NCBI GenBank assembly: GCA_947626445.1
Contig: CANQSC010000019.1
Span: forward strand, 1 to 17,187
DNA from: an uncultured Bacilli bacterium
GTDB lineage: Bacteria; Bacillota_I; Bacilli_A; RF39; UBA660
DNA: 17,187 bases
Reading direction: 5' to 3'
In this document: one piece after another, positions 9,301 through 15,470 of the stretch
Position numbering within the stretch: position 1 is the stretch's first letter
Layout: every line of letters starts with the position of its first letter
Program-made: the position numbers and the translations under genes
The notes under the pieces: model-generated
Database searches by the model: none
What the model was told of the DNA's origin: nothing
The model's input: the letters and a program-made list of their open reading frames with translations, nothing else

Positions 9301-10905
9301 CATAGTGAATTTGAAGATGACAATGGTGAATCGCTTGGAAACAACTATAAATGTGGTTATGATTTACCTGATAAAAAATGTCCAAAGTGTCAAACAAAAA
9401 TGGATAAAGAAGGTCATGATATACCATTCCAAACTTTCTTAGGTTTTAATGCTGATAAAGTTCCAGATATTGACTTAAACTTTTCCGATTTAAATCAAGC
9501 CAGTGCCCATGAATATACCAAAGTATTATTTGGTGTTGATAATGTTTACCGTGCTGGAACTATTGGTACTGTAGCAGAAAAAACTGCTTTTGGTTATGTA
9601 AGAGGTTATTGTGAATCTAAAAATATTATGATGAGAAATGTTGAAGTAGAACGTCTTGCCAAAGGATGTACGGGTGTTAAAAGAACAACTGGTCAACATC
9701 CTGGAGGAATAGTTGTAATTCCAGGCTATAAAGAAGTTTTTGACTTTACACCTTTCCAATTTCCATCAGAAGATCCATCAAAGGCTTGGCGAACAACCCA
9801 TTTTGATTATCATGCCATTGATGAATGTGTATTAAAACTAGATATTTTAGGACATACTGATCCAACACAACTTAGAATGATTCAAGATTTAACTGGCGAT
9901 GATATAACTAAAGTTCCCTTAGATGATAAAGATACGATGTCAATCTTTACTTCAACAAAAGCTTTAAAAGTTAGTAAAGAGCAAATCATGTGTGATACCG
10001 GAACTCTTGGTGTCCCTGAGTTTGGTACCCCTTTTACTATTCAATTAGTAAAAGACACTAAACCAACTACCTTTGCTGAACTTGTAAAAATTGCCGGTCT
10101 TGCTCATGGTACTGATGTGTGGCTTGGCAATGCTCAAGAATTAATTGAGAAAAATGTCGTGCCATTTAGTAAAGTAATTGGTTGTCGTGATGATATTATG
10201 GTTGAACTTATATATGGTGGCTTAGAACCATTTAAAGCTTTTAAAATTATGGAATTTGTCCGAAAAGGAAAAGCTAGTAAAGATCCCGCAACTTGGGCTG
10301 AATATAAAGCAATTATGGAACAAGCTAAAATACCTAAGTGGTTTATTGATTCTTGTTTTAAAATTAAATACATGTTTCCAAAAGCCCATGCGGCAGCTTA
10401 TGTTATGTCAGCTTTTAGAATTGCTTGGTACAAAGTTCACAAACCCCTTGTTTATTATGCAACTTATTTTTCAACCAGATTTACCGACTTCGATATTGAC
10501 TGTATGTTAAAAGGTTATGACGCCATTAAAGCGAGAATTATTGATATTCAAAGTAAAGGCTATGACGCCACAAATAAAGAACAGTCAGTTTTAGAAACTT
10601 TAAAACTTGCTTTAGAAGCATCAGCTCGAGGCGTTAAATTTAAATGTATTAATTTAACAAAGAGTGATGGGAATAACTTTGTAATGGAAGAAGAAGAGAA
10701 TGCTTTAATCTTACCATTTAGAAGTTTAGATGGTCTTGGTGATGCTGTTGCTACTAAAATAATTGAAGAACGTAATCAAAAACCTTTCTATAGTGTTGAA
10801 GACTTTCAAAATCGTGGTAAAGTAAATGCTACAACAATTGATAAAATGCGTTCTTTAGGAATATTTGAAGGTATGCCTGAAACAAGTCAATTAAGCTTAT
10901 TTTAA
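6382..10905 (+). CDS. polC: DNA polymerase III PolC-type alpha subunit with proofreading exonuclease
   Basis: Main replicative polymerase of low-GC Gram-positives; 1507 residues, a normal PolC length. Order of domains: N-terminal region (1-200); OB fold (about 205-295); first half of PHP with intact HLHT (308-311) and ITDH; inserted DEDDh proofreading exonuclease with Asp408/Glu410 in DTETTG, Asp493 and the HRADYD motif (His549, Asp554); second half of PHP ending near GDVHN. Then come the nucleotide-binding GSRGS (941-945) and a zinc module with CxxC pairs 969/972 and 1000/1003 plus an extra Cys991. The palm has Asp1029/Asp1031 in PDIDLNFS and Asp1154 in LKLDILGH. The protein ends QLSLF (1503-1507), the clamp-binding peptide typical of PolC. 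The ribosome binding site AAAGGAG (6367-6373) is 8 bp before ATG 6382. No convincing promoter lies in the 39-bp gap, so co-transcription with dnaE is likely. Confidence 0.97.
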   Translation: MPNDLLNFLNVLKITDLEPFKDSNILKVKVINKENKIEITINNPYPYSYQTLHELFKKIKKVNNEEVSFSMHFNYDEIRNEDVLAFVKDYLKDLKIRKPSLSGISEDIKIDDDVITFEVGSNLEEQEIKKESKNLQKELLLFGYKEFEITTFLNQEILNNVKNEILEAKKNTNYEVKEEKIEGNLLLGKEIKEEISIINNVVGETKNVAFEAYVFGMDYLERDNINIITLKISDKTNSMIAKIFIKDKNEYQLIKKEIKENKWYRFLGNIEYDTFARDYVLKARSVEKIDSKDNPVIDEEETPRVELHLHTMMSAMDGVTPYEQKDPNNVVKYAANMGWKALAITDHNCVQSFPEIFHTVRDMNKGKDESEHFKVLYGAEMNIVNDDVDIVFNNQTYNLLEDTFVVFDTETTGFYAGSDTLIEIGAVKICNGKILERFDELIDPERPIPKKITDLTFITDEMVKGCAKECEVVKRFLDWAGDFPMVAHNAKFDISFMSAACKKYDFEEFNKTVIDTMSIARILYPQWPNHKLQTLTKRLDVPWDEDKHHRADYDAEGTALAFYKMAKNLNDQNTYTTDELLSLVNVEDLVRFSYPFHAVLIAKNKEGLKNLFKIVSIANTKYLYKNEQPKIPRKDITELRKGLLIGSGCINGEIFESSMGKEDEELVNMMSFYDYIEVQPPSVFAHLIGNERKFVTLHEAQEFLKRIIRVAKEAGKPVIATGDVHNLKKEDNIYREIIVNQKFNGKLHPLNRRGIEVPNMYLRTTKEMLEEFAFLGEELAYEIVVTNSNLIANMCDEIEVIPDTHGIPFAPVIPDSQMTVTKMVYDKAKSWYGDPLPHHLEERIALELYGAGFISAVKKNAGDDETAIYKRMHEVVIKGPDSVENEIYLALKKDDNESSDEELHQKAKKTMTAIIGANFDVIYLIAQKLVKHSNDEGFLVGSRGSVGSSFVANLMGITEVNALSPHYRCPKCQHSEFEDDNGESLGNNYKCGYDLPDKKCPKCQTKMDKEGHDIPFQTFLGFNADKVPDIDLNFSDLNQASAHEYTKVLFGVDNVYRAGTIGTVAEKTAFGYVRGYCESKNIMMRNVEVERLAKGCTGVKRTTGQHPGGIVVIPGYKEVFDFTPFQFPSEDPSKAWRTTHFDYHAIDECVLKLDILGHTDPTQLRMIQDLTGDDITKVPLDDKDTMSIFTSTKALKVSKEQIMCDTGTLGVPEFGTPFTIQLVKDTKPTTFAELVKIAGLAHGTDVWLGNAQELIEKNVVPFSKVIGCRDDIMVELIYGGLEPFKAFKIMEFVRKGKASKDPATWAEYKAIMEQAKIPKWFIDSCFKIKYMFPKAHAAAYVMSAFRIAWYKVHKPLVYYATYFSTRFTDFDIDCMLKGYDAIKARIIDIQSKGYDATNKEQSVLETLKLALEASARGVKFKCINLTKSDGNNFVMEEEENALILPFRSLDGLGDAVATKIIEERNQKPFYSVEDFQNRGKVNATTIDKMRSLGIFEGMPETSQLSLF

Positions 10906-10937
10906 AGAATTTGTTAAATCAAGTTCTTTTTTGTTTA
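10904..10937 (+). terminator. Intrinsic terminator after polC
   Basis: AAAGAATTTG (10904-10913) pairs with CAAGTTCTTT (10920-10929) with one G-U pair and a 6-nt loop, followed by TTTGTTTATT. The stem begins inside the polC stop codon. About 70 bp further on (10938-11008) I see no gene or clear signal before the next promoter. Confidence 0.75.
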
Positions 10938-11008
10938 TTAAATGTTTTGCAAAAAAATATTAAAAAAATAGTGGCCTACTTTAAATAGTTCATTGATTAA
11001 AATACTTA

Positions 11009-11037
11009 GTGACTTTTAAATAAATATTTGATAAAAT
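11009..11037 (+). promoter_or_regulatory. Promoter of the AAA-ATPase-like gene
   Basis: GTGACT (11009-11014, 4 of 6 to TTGACA), 17 bp, then TAAAAT (11032-11037) with TG at 11029-11030 (extended -10, TGATAAAAT). The downstream ribosome binding site is GAGGG (11051-11055). Confidence 0.65.
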
Positions 11038-11063
11038 TAATTTAAAGAAAGAGGGCTTAAGTA

Positions 11064-12728
11064 ATGAAAAAGATACCATATGGAAAAATAGATTTTAAAA
11101 GATTAATAGAAGAAAATTGTTATTATGTAGATAAGACAATGTATTTAGAAAAATTAGAAAATATGCCTGATACATTATTTTATTTAAGACCTGGAAGATT
11201 TGGAAAAAGTCTATTTACTAGCATGATGTATTATTATTATGATATAAATAGTAAAGATTTATTTGATAAGTTATTTAATGGCTTATTTGTTCATAAGCAT
11301 CCAACTAAAGAAAAAAATAATTATTATATTTTAAGCTTTGATTTTTCAGGTATAAATGAAAATAAACAAGAAGAAGGATTAATGAATAGTTTTAAAAAAT
11401 GTGTAATAGCAGGAATTAATAAATTTTTAAATAATTATAATTTTAACTATGAAATAAATATTGATGAACCTGCTGATGATATGATAAAAATGTTTTTAAG
11501 TTATATTCAAGGATTAAAATTAGAAAATAAAATATATATCATAATAGATGAATACGATAATTTTACGAATGCAATTTTAGAAGGAAGTGCTGATAAATTT
11601 ATCAAAATAGTAACTGGTACAATAAAAAGTTTTTATGCAAATATAAAAATATATGTAAAAGAGGGAGTAATAGGAAGATTTTTTGCAACAGGAATATGTC
11701 CAATAACATTAGATAGTATGACAACAGGATTTAATATAGCAATTGATATATCAAAAGATATTAGATTTAATAGTATGGTAGGATTAACTCATGAAGAAGT
11801 TAAAAAATTATTAAATGAAATTGTTTTAGAAAAAGATAGAGAAGAAATTTATAATTTGATGATAAAAAATTACGATGGTTATTTATTTAATGAAGAAGCT
11901 AACAAAAGAGTATTTAATGCAACATTAGTAATGTATTTATTAAATTACTATGAAGATTTTAAAAAAATACCAAAAGAAATAATGGATAGTAATATTGCTT
12001 TTAATTCAGGAAAAATAGGAAATTTAATTGAATTAAAAAATAATAGTTTCTATAAAGAATTATTAAATGAAATAATGAAAAATGAACATATAAAAGGCAT
12101 CTTAAAAAATAAATTTGATTTAACATTAGACTTAGAAAGTGATGATATAATAAGTTTATTATATTATTTTGGTTATTTAACAATCGAACCAGATATATAT
12201 GGAGGATATTATTTTAAAATACCAAATGAGGTAATGAAAGTATTATATGGAAATTATTTTACTAAAAAATTAAAAGAAAGTGGAATAGGATATGATAATA
12301 AAACTATTAGTGAAATAAGTAGAGAATTAATAACAGGTAATATTGATAAATTAAATAATTATGTAAGTGAAGTATTAAAAAAATTAGATAATAGAGATTT
12401 TATTAAAATAGATGAAAAAGGAATAAAAATAATATATTTTACAATGTTACTAAATAATGAATACTATAATGTATATAGTGAATATGTAAGTAATAATGGA
12501 TATATAGATATTTATTTAGAAAAGAAAAATCCAAATATACCTAATAATATAATGATTGAATTAAAATATATAAAGAAAAAAGATTATAGTGAAAAAATAT
12601 TAAAAGAAAAAATAGAAGAAGGAAAGAGTCAATTAGTAAGTTATAGTAAAGATGAAAGACTTGGTAATCCTTTAAAATATTTAGTAGTATTTGTTGGTAA
12701 TGAATTAAAATTAGTAGAAAAAGTGTAA
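11064..12728 (+). CDS. AAA-ATPase-like / PD-(D/E)XK nuclease-fold protein (DUF1703 type)
   Basis: Two-domain protein of 554 residues of a family abundant in gut bacteria (AAA-ATPase_like plus PDDEXK_9 in Pfam terms), with no established function. The N-terminal domain opens IPYGKIDFKRLIEENCYYVDKT and has a P-loop variant, RPGRFGKS (42-49; more often RPRRFGKS), and a Walker B-like IIIDEYDNF with Asp162/Glu163. The C-terminal domain has nuclease-fold elements: Asp482 in YIDIY, then Glu499-Leu-Lys501 in IELKY, and a later Q-x3-Y (Gln523, Tyr527). All are present, so it may bind ATP and cut DNA, but this is inference. It is a single-gene unit with its own promoter and terminator. Ile is often ATA and Gly often GGA here, unlike lon and dnaE, which suggests transfer. 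The start has GAGGG 8 bp upstream. Confidence 0.85.
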   Translation: MKKIPYGKIDFKRLIEENCYYVDKTMYLEKLENMPDTLFYLRPGRFGKSLFTSMMYYYYDINSKDLFDKLFNGLFVHKHPTKEKNNYYILSFDFSGINENKQEEGLMNSFKKCVIAGINKFLNNYNFNYEINIDEPADDMIKMFLSYIQGLKLENKIYIIIDEYDNFTNAILEGSADKFIKIVTGTIKSFYANIKIYVKEGVIGRFFATGICPITLDSMTTGFNIAIDISKDIRFNSMVGLTHEEVKKLLNEIVLEKDREEIYNLMIKNYDGYLFNEEANKRVFNATLVMYLLNYYEDFKKIPKEIMDSNIAFNSGKIGNLIELKNNSFYKELLNEIMKNEHIKGILKNKFDLTLDLESDDIISLLYYFGYLTIEPDIYGGYYFKIPNEVMKVLYGNYFTKKLKESGIGYDNKTISEISRELITGNIDKLNNYVSEVLKKLDNRDFIKIDEKGIKIIYFTMLLNNEYYNVYSEYVSNNGYIDIYLEKKNPNIPNNIMIELKYIKKKDYSEKILKEKIEEGKSQLVSYSKDERLGNPLKYLVVFVGNELKLVEKV

Positions 12729-12755
12729 AGAATAGTGTCAAGCTATTCTTTTTTT
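12727..12755 (+). terminator. Intrinsic terminator after the AAA-ATPase-like gene
   Basis: A perfect 9-bp stem AAAGAATAG (12727-12735) / CTATTCTTT (12743-12751) with a 7-nt loop TGTCAAG, followed by a T-run to 12755. The stem starts within the stop codon. Confidence 0.85.
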
Positions 12756-12793
12756 AGTATTTTAAGATAAATATTAAAAAAGTTATTAAATTA

Positions 12794-12802
12794 TGATACA
12801 AT
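12794..12802 (+). promoter_or_regulatory. Extended -10 promoter of the small membrane protein gene
   Basis: TG-A-TACAAT (TG 12794-12795, hexamer 12797-12802). The -35 position (12774-12779) is poor. The same TGATACAAT string recurs in the last promoter of the window (17056-17064). Confidence 0.5.
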
Positions 12803-12837
12803 GTCTATGAAATAGAATAAAGGAGTAAAGATTAAAA

Positions 12838-13296
12838 ATGATGAAAAAAAAGAAAGATAGTAAAAGAGAAAAAATTAAAAATTATGTTTTATTAAGCAGT
12901 GTAATTGTTGTACCTTTATTATTCTTTTTATGGGTTGGATATATTTCTATTTCTTCAGTTGGAGCAAATTTAAATATGATTTTGAATTTATCTAATGAAG
13001 AAACTACGAAAATAATTTCGATGCTTAATAATACTTGGAATGTATTTAAAATAATGTCTTATGAATATCTTATTTACGCATTTTTATTAATTTTAGACTA
13101 TATCTTTTATAAAAAGAAACATAAATTATTATTATTAGCTATCAATTCAGTTATACTAATTGTATTTATTATTGATTTTATAATTAACTTTATTCAAAAT
13201 GGATCATTTTATAATTATGATTTATTAATATTTGTTGTTAGTTCTTTAATTGGTTTATATTATGTGTATAAGTTAAATAAAGAATTGAAAAATTAA
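12838..13296 (+). CDS. Small four-helix membrane protein, 152 aa
   Basis: I do not recognise the family. A Lys/Arg-rich N-terminus (residues 1-15) is followed by four predicted membrane helices at about 17-38, 76-91, 96-118 and 126-144. The positive-inside rule places both ends and the YKKKHK loop (91-96) in the cytoplasm, with an external loop of about 37 residues (39-75). There are no catalytic motifs or Cys residues. AAGGAG (12820-12825) is 12 bp before ATG 12838, a long spacing; the adjacent ATG at 12841 is even further. It precedes the beta-helix membrane protein by 77 bp with no clear terminator between, so read-through is possible and a shared role at the envelope can be imagined but is not shown. 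Confidence 0.72.
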   Translation: MMKKKKDSKREKIKNYVLLSSVIVVPLLFFLWVGYISISSVGANLNMILNLSNEETTKIISMLNNTWNVFKIMSYEYLIYAFLLILDYIFYKKKHKLLLLAINSVILIVFIIDFIINFIQNGSFYNYDLLIFVVSSLIGLYYVYKLNKELKN

Positions 13297-13328
13297 TTAT
13301 TAAATTTCACAATATCATCATTTATATT

Positions 13329-13337
13329 TGATATAGT
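13329..13337 (+). promoter_or_regulatory. Extended -10 promoter of the beta-helix protein gene
   Basis: TG-A-TATAGT (TG 13329-13330, hexamer 13332-13337). TTCACA (13306-13311, 5 of 6 to TTGACA) lies upstream but at 20 bp spacing, so the call rests on the extended -10. The ribosome binding site GAGAGGA (13359-13365) follows. Confidence 0.4.
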
Positions 13338-13373
13338 TAGTTTGAAGTTTATTAAAAAGAGAGGAAAAAAATT

Positions 13374-15095
13374 ATGCAAAGAAAAACTAAAAACGTTATA
13401 TCAATTGTTATTATTTTATTACTATGTGGAAGTATTGTTTTTACAGGATTAAGCAATAAATCTTCTAATAGTAATAATATGCCAAATATGAGTCAAAATG
13501 GAAATGAGCCACCAGAAATGCCTAATGGTAATACTGAAGTAGAACCACCAGAGAAACCTGATGGGGATAATTCTATGGGAACTCCACCAGAGATGCCAAA
13601 TAATAATGGTGGTATAAAACCAATGGGAGGACAACAAGAAAATAATATTTACTTAATCCTTTTTGGAATAGAAAGTTTATCTTTATCTATTATTGTACTT
13701 TACTTAATATTGTCTGGATTTAATAAAAAGACTTTCAAAGAAACATTTGCTAATAATGATAAAATATTAATCTATATTTTAGGAGTAATTATTTTAACAA
13801 CTGGACTTACTTTTACGGAAAATTTAGTTGTTAATAATTTTAGAGATAATGCAAATTCTAATAATAATCCTAATCAAAGTATGGGAGCAGGGCAAAATAA
13901 AAATGTATCTTATTCAGCTGTAAAAGAAATTACTGAATCTACTACGGAAACGAGTGGTGATTACGAAAGTACAGAAAAAGACGAAAATGCAATTTTAGTT
14001 GGTGGCGAGATTGATGTAAATTTATCAGATATTAAAATAGATAAAAGTGGCGATTCAAATGGTGGGGATAATACTAGTTTTTATGGTACTAATTCTGGTA
14101 TTATTGCTAAAGATGGAGCAAACTTAACTCTTAAAAATATAACCGTAAATACAAATGCTACTGGAGCAAATGGTGTATTTAGTTATGGAGGAAGTGCAAC
14201 AACAAATAATACCAATAGTGATGGTACCCAAGTAACAATAAGTGATTCAAAAATAACAACTACAAAAGATAACTCAGGTGGAATTATGACAACTGGTGGA
14301 GGAACTATGATTGCCAAAAATCTTACTATTAATACTTCTGGTGTATCAAGTGCAGCAATTAGGACTGACCGTGGTGGAGGAACAGTAAGTGTTGATGGTG
14401 GAACCTATAAAACAACTGGAGCTGGATCTCCTAGCATTTATTCAACTGCTGATATAACTGTTAAAAATGCATCTTTAATTGCAACTGCATCAGAGGGTGT
14501 AGTAATTGAAGGCAAAAATAAAATTACTCTTCTAAATGTAACGTTAACTGATACTAATAATAAATTAAATGGCCAATCTACTACTTATAAAAATATTTTT
14601 CTATATCAATCTATGAGTGGAGATGCTTCTACTGGTGTATCAGAGTTTAGTGCTACTGATTCTACAATAACAACTAATAAAGGAGATACTTTCTATATAA
14701 CAAATACAAGTTCTAAAATTACTTTAAAAAATAATAAATTTATAAATAATGATTCTACTGGTAACTTTTTAAGATCCAAAAAAGATTCTTGGGGTGTTGA
14801 AGGTTCAAATGGTGGCATTGTTGAATTATTAATGGAAAACCAAGAAGCTAAAGGTAATATTGTTATAGATTCTATTTCTAGTCTTGATATGACTATGAAT
14901 ACAAATTCTTATTATGAAGGAACAATAAATGGTGAAAATTCTGCTAAAGAGATAAAATTAAAATTAGATAAAACGTCTAAAATTAAATTAGCAGGTAATA
15001 GTTATATAACTACTTTAGATAATGCTGATAGTAGTAATAGTAATATTGATTTTAATGGCTATAAATTATATGTAAATGGTAAGTCTATAAATTAA
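13374..15095 (+). CDS. Membrane-anchored surface protein with Pro/Met-rich linker and predicted beta-helix domain
   Basis: Protein of 573 residues, probably displayed on the cell surface. Helix 1 (about 8-25) is followed by an Asn/Pro/Met-rich linker with three PPExP units (PPEMP 46-50, PPEKP 58-62, PPEMP 71-75). Two more helices (about 91-114 and 130-149) follow, so the C-terminal domain should be outside. From about 205 to 560 there are short, regular Thr/Ser/Asn/Gly-rich strand repeats (for example NLTLKNITVNTN, TVSVDGGTYKTT, DITVKNASLIAT) of the kind that form right-handed parallel beta-helices in polysaccharide-binding and adhesin proteins. No catalytic site, LPxTG or Cys ladder is seen. 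Similar PPEMP-type linkers occur in Firmicute carbohydrate-binding and CotH-like proteins, from memory only. GAGAGGA precedes ATG 13374. Function is unproven: adhesion or glycan binding is the best guess. Confidence 0.75.
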   Translation: MQRKTKNVISIVIILLLCGSIVFTGLSNKSSNSNNMPNMSQNGNEPPEMPNGNTEVEPPEKPDGDNSMGTPPEMPNNNGGIKPMGGQQENNIYLILFGIESLSLSIIVLYLILSGFNKKTFKETFANNDKILIYILGVIILTTGLTFTENLVVNNFRDNANSNNNPNQSMGAGQNKNVSYSAVKEITESTTETSGDYESTEKDENAILVGGEIDVNLSDIKIDKSGDSNGGDNTSFYGTNSGIIAKDGANLTLKNITVNTNATGANGVFSYGGSATTNNTNSDGTQVTISDSKITTTKDNSGGIMTTGGGTMIAKNLTINTSGVSSAAIRTDRGGGTVSVDGGTYKTTGAGSPSIYSTADITVKNASLIATASEGVVIEGKNKITLLNVTLTDTNNKLNGQSTTYKNIFLYQSMSGDASTGVSEFSATDSTITTNKGDTFYITNTSSKITLKNNKFINNDSTGNFLRSKKDSWGVEGSNGGIVELLMENQEAKGNIVIDSISSLDMTMNTNSYYEGTINGENSAKEIKLKLDKTSKIKLAGNSYITTLDNADSSNSNIDFNGYKLYVNGKSIN

Positions 15096-15108
15096 AAAAG
15101 ATTTTTTA

Positions 15109-15351
15109 TCAATCATCATCTATTTTATTAATTTTAAAATAGTCCGTATCAAAAAAATCTTTCATTTCAATTTTAAATAATTTACATATTTTATAAATAT
15201 TATATGAACTAGGATTTTCTACTTTATTTGCTAACATAGACCTTAAAGTTGTAGGTGGAATAGTAGACATTTCAGCAAGTTTATTTGGTGAGTAATGATA
15301 TTTATCGCATAATTCTAATATTCTTTTACTAACTGCTTCTTTAAATTGCAT
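15109..15351 (-). CDS. Small XRE-family helix-turn-helix regulator, 80 aa
   Basis: DNA-binding protein consisting of little more than one XRE/Cro-type domain. It starts MQFKEAVSKRILELCDKYHY; the SPNKLAEMSTIPPTTLRSML segment (about residues 21-40) is the helix-turn-helix, followed by NPSSYNIYKICKLF and the FFDTDYF tail common in small Firmicute regulators of this type. Start choice: TTGGAG (15361-15366 on the minus strand) is 9 bp before the ATG at 15351 but directly abuts the ATG at 15360, so 15351 is preferred. A possible extended -10 (TGTTACACT, minus strand, 15375-15383) lies upstream. The gene is divergent from the surface-protein gene at 15471 and convergent with the beta-helix gene (13-bp gap). 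With TTACCAA repeats in the shared upstream region, it may control itself and the surface gene (inference). Confidence 0.85.
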   Translation of the reverse strand: MQFKEAVSKRILELCDKYHYSPNKLAEMSTIPPTTLRSMLANKVENPSSYNIYKICKLFKIEMKDFFDTDYFKINKIDDD

Positions 15352-15367
15352 ATAATCCATCTCCAAT

Positions 15368-15374
15368 TACCAAA
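15368..15374 (+). promoter_or_regulatory. TTACCAA operator-like half-site near the regulator start
   Basis: TTACCAA occurs here, between the regulator's possible -10 and its ribosome binding site, and again at 15422-15428 in the promoter of the divergent surface gene. A shared half-site on both sides of a divergent regulator/target pair suggests binding by the XRE protein. A 7-mer recurring within 60 bp of AT-rich DNA could be chance. Confidence 0.3.
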
Positions 15375-15414
15375 AGTGTAACAAAAAGATAAATAAAATA
15401 TGCGCTGATATCGG

Positions 15415-15443
15415 TTGATTTTTACCAACTATTGGTTTATAAT
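15415..15443 (+). promoter_or_regulatory. Promoter of the BspA-like surface protein gene
   Basis: TTGATT (15415-15420), 17 bp, then a perfect TATAAT (15438-15443). The transcript would start near 15450, before the ribosome binding site GGAAAGAG (15460-15467). A TTG codon at 15432 that extends the reading frame upstream lies inside this promoter, which rules it out as the start. Confidence 0.8.
15424..15436. promoter_or_regulatory. Palindrome ACCAA-CTA-TTGGT in the promoter spacer
   Basis: A perfect 5-bp inverted repeat with a 3-bp centre lies entirely between the -35 and -10 of the surface-protein promoter. The left arm is part of TTACCAA (15422-15428), repeated at 15368-15374. A protein bound here would block RNA polymerase. 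The likely binder is the divergent XRE regulator (inference). Confidence 0.5.
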
Positions 15444-15470
15444 TTATTTATAGAAAGTAGGAAAGAGATT

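Noticed and set aside
7306..10510. Several 60-85 codon open frames inside polC on both strands
   Set aside because: They overlap an unambiguous 1507-residue gene, lack ribosome binding sites and read as low-complexity shadow translations.
12001..12741. Minus-strand frames inside the AAA-ATPase-like gene
   Set aside because: Leu/Ile/Tyr/Phe-rich translations typical of the antisense of AT-rich coding DNA, with no start signals.
15094..15110. AAAAAAGATTTTTT between the convergent beta-helix and XRE genes as a terminator
   Set aside because: The possible stem is short and only A-T with almost no loop; it may still help end transcription but I cannot support a terminator call.
15432..15470. TTG-initiated extension of the surface protein
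   Set aside because: The TTG lies between the -35 and -10 of the gene's own promoter; ATG 15471 has a ribosome binding site and starts directly before the signal anchor.
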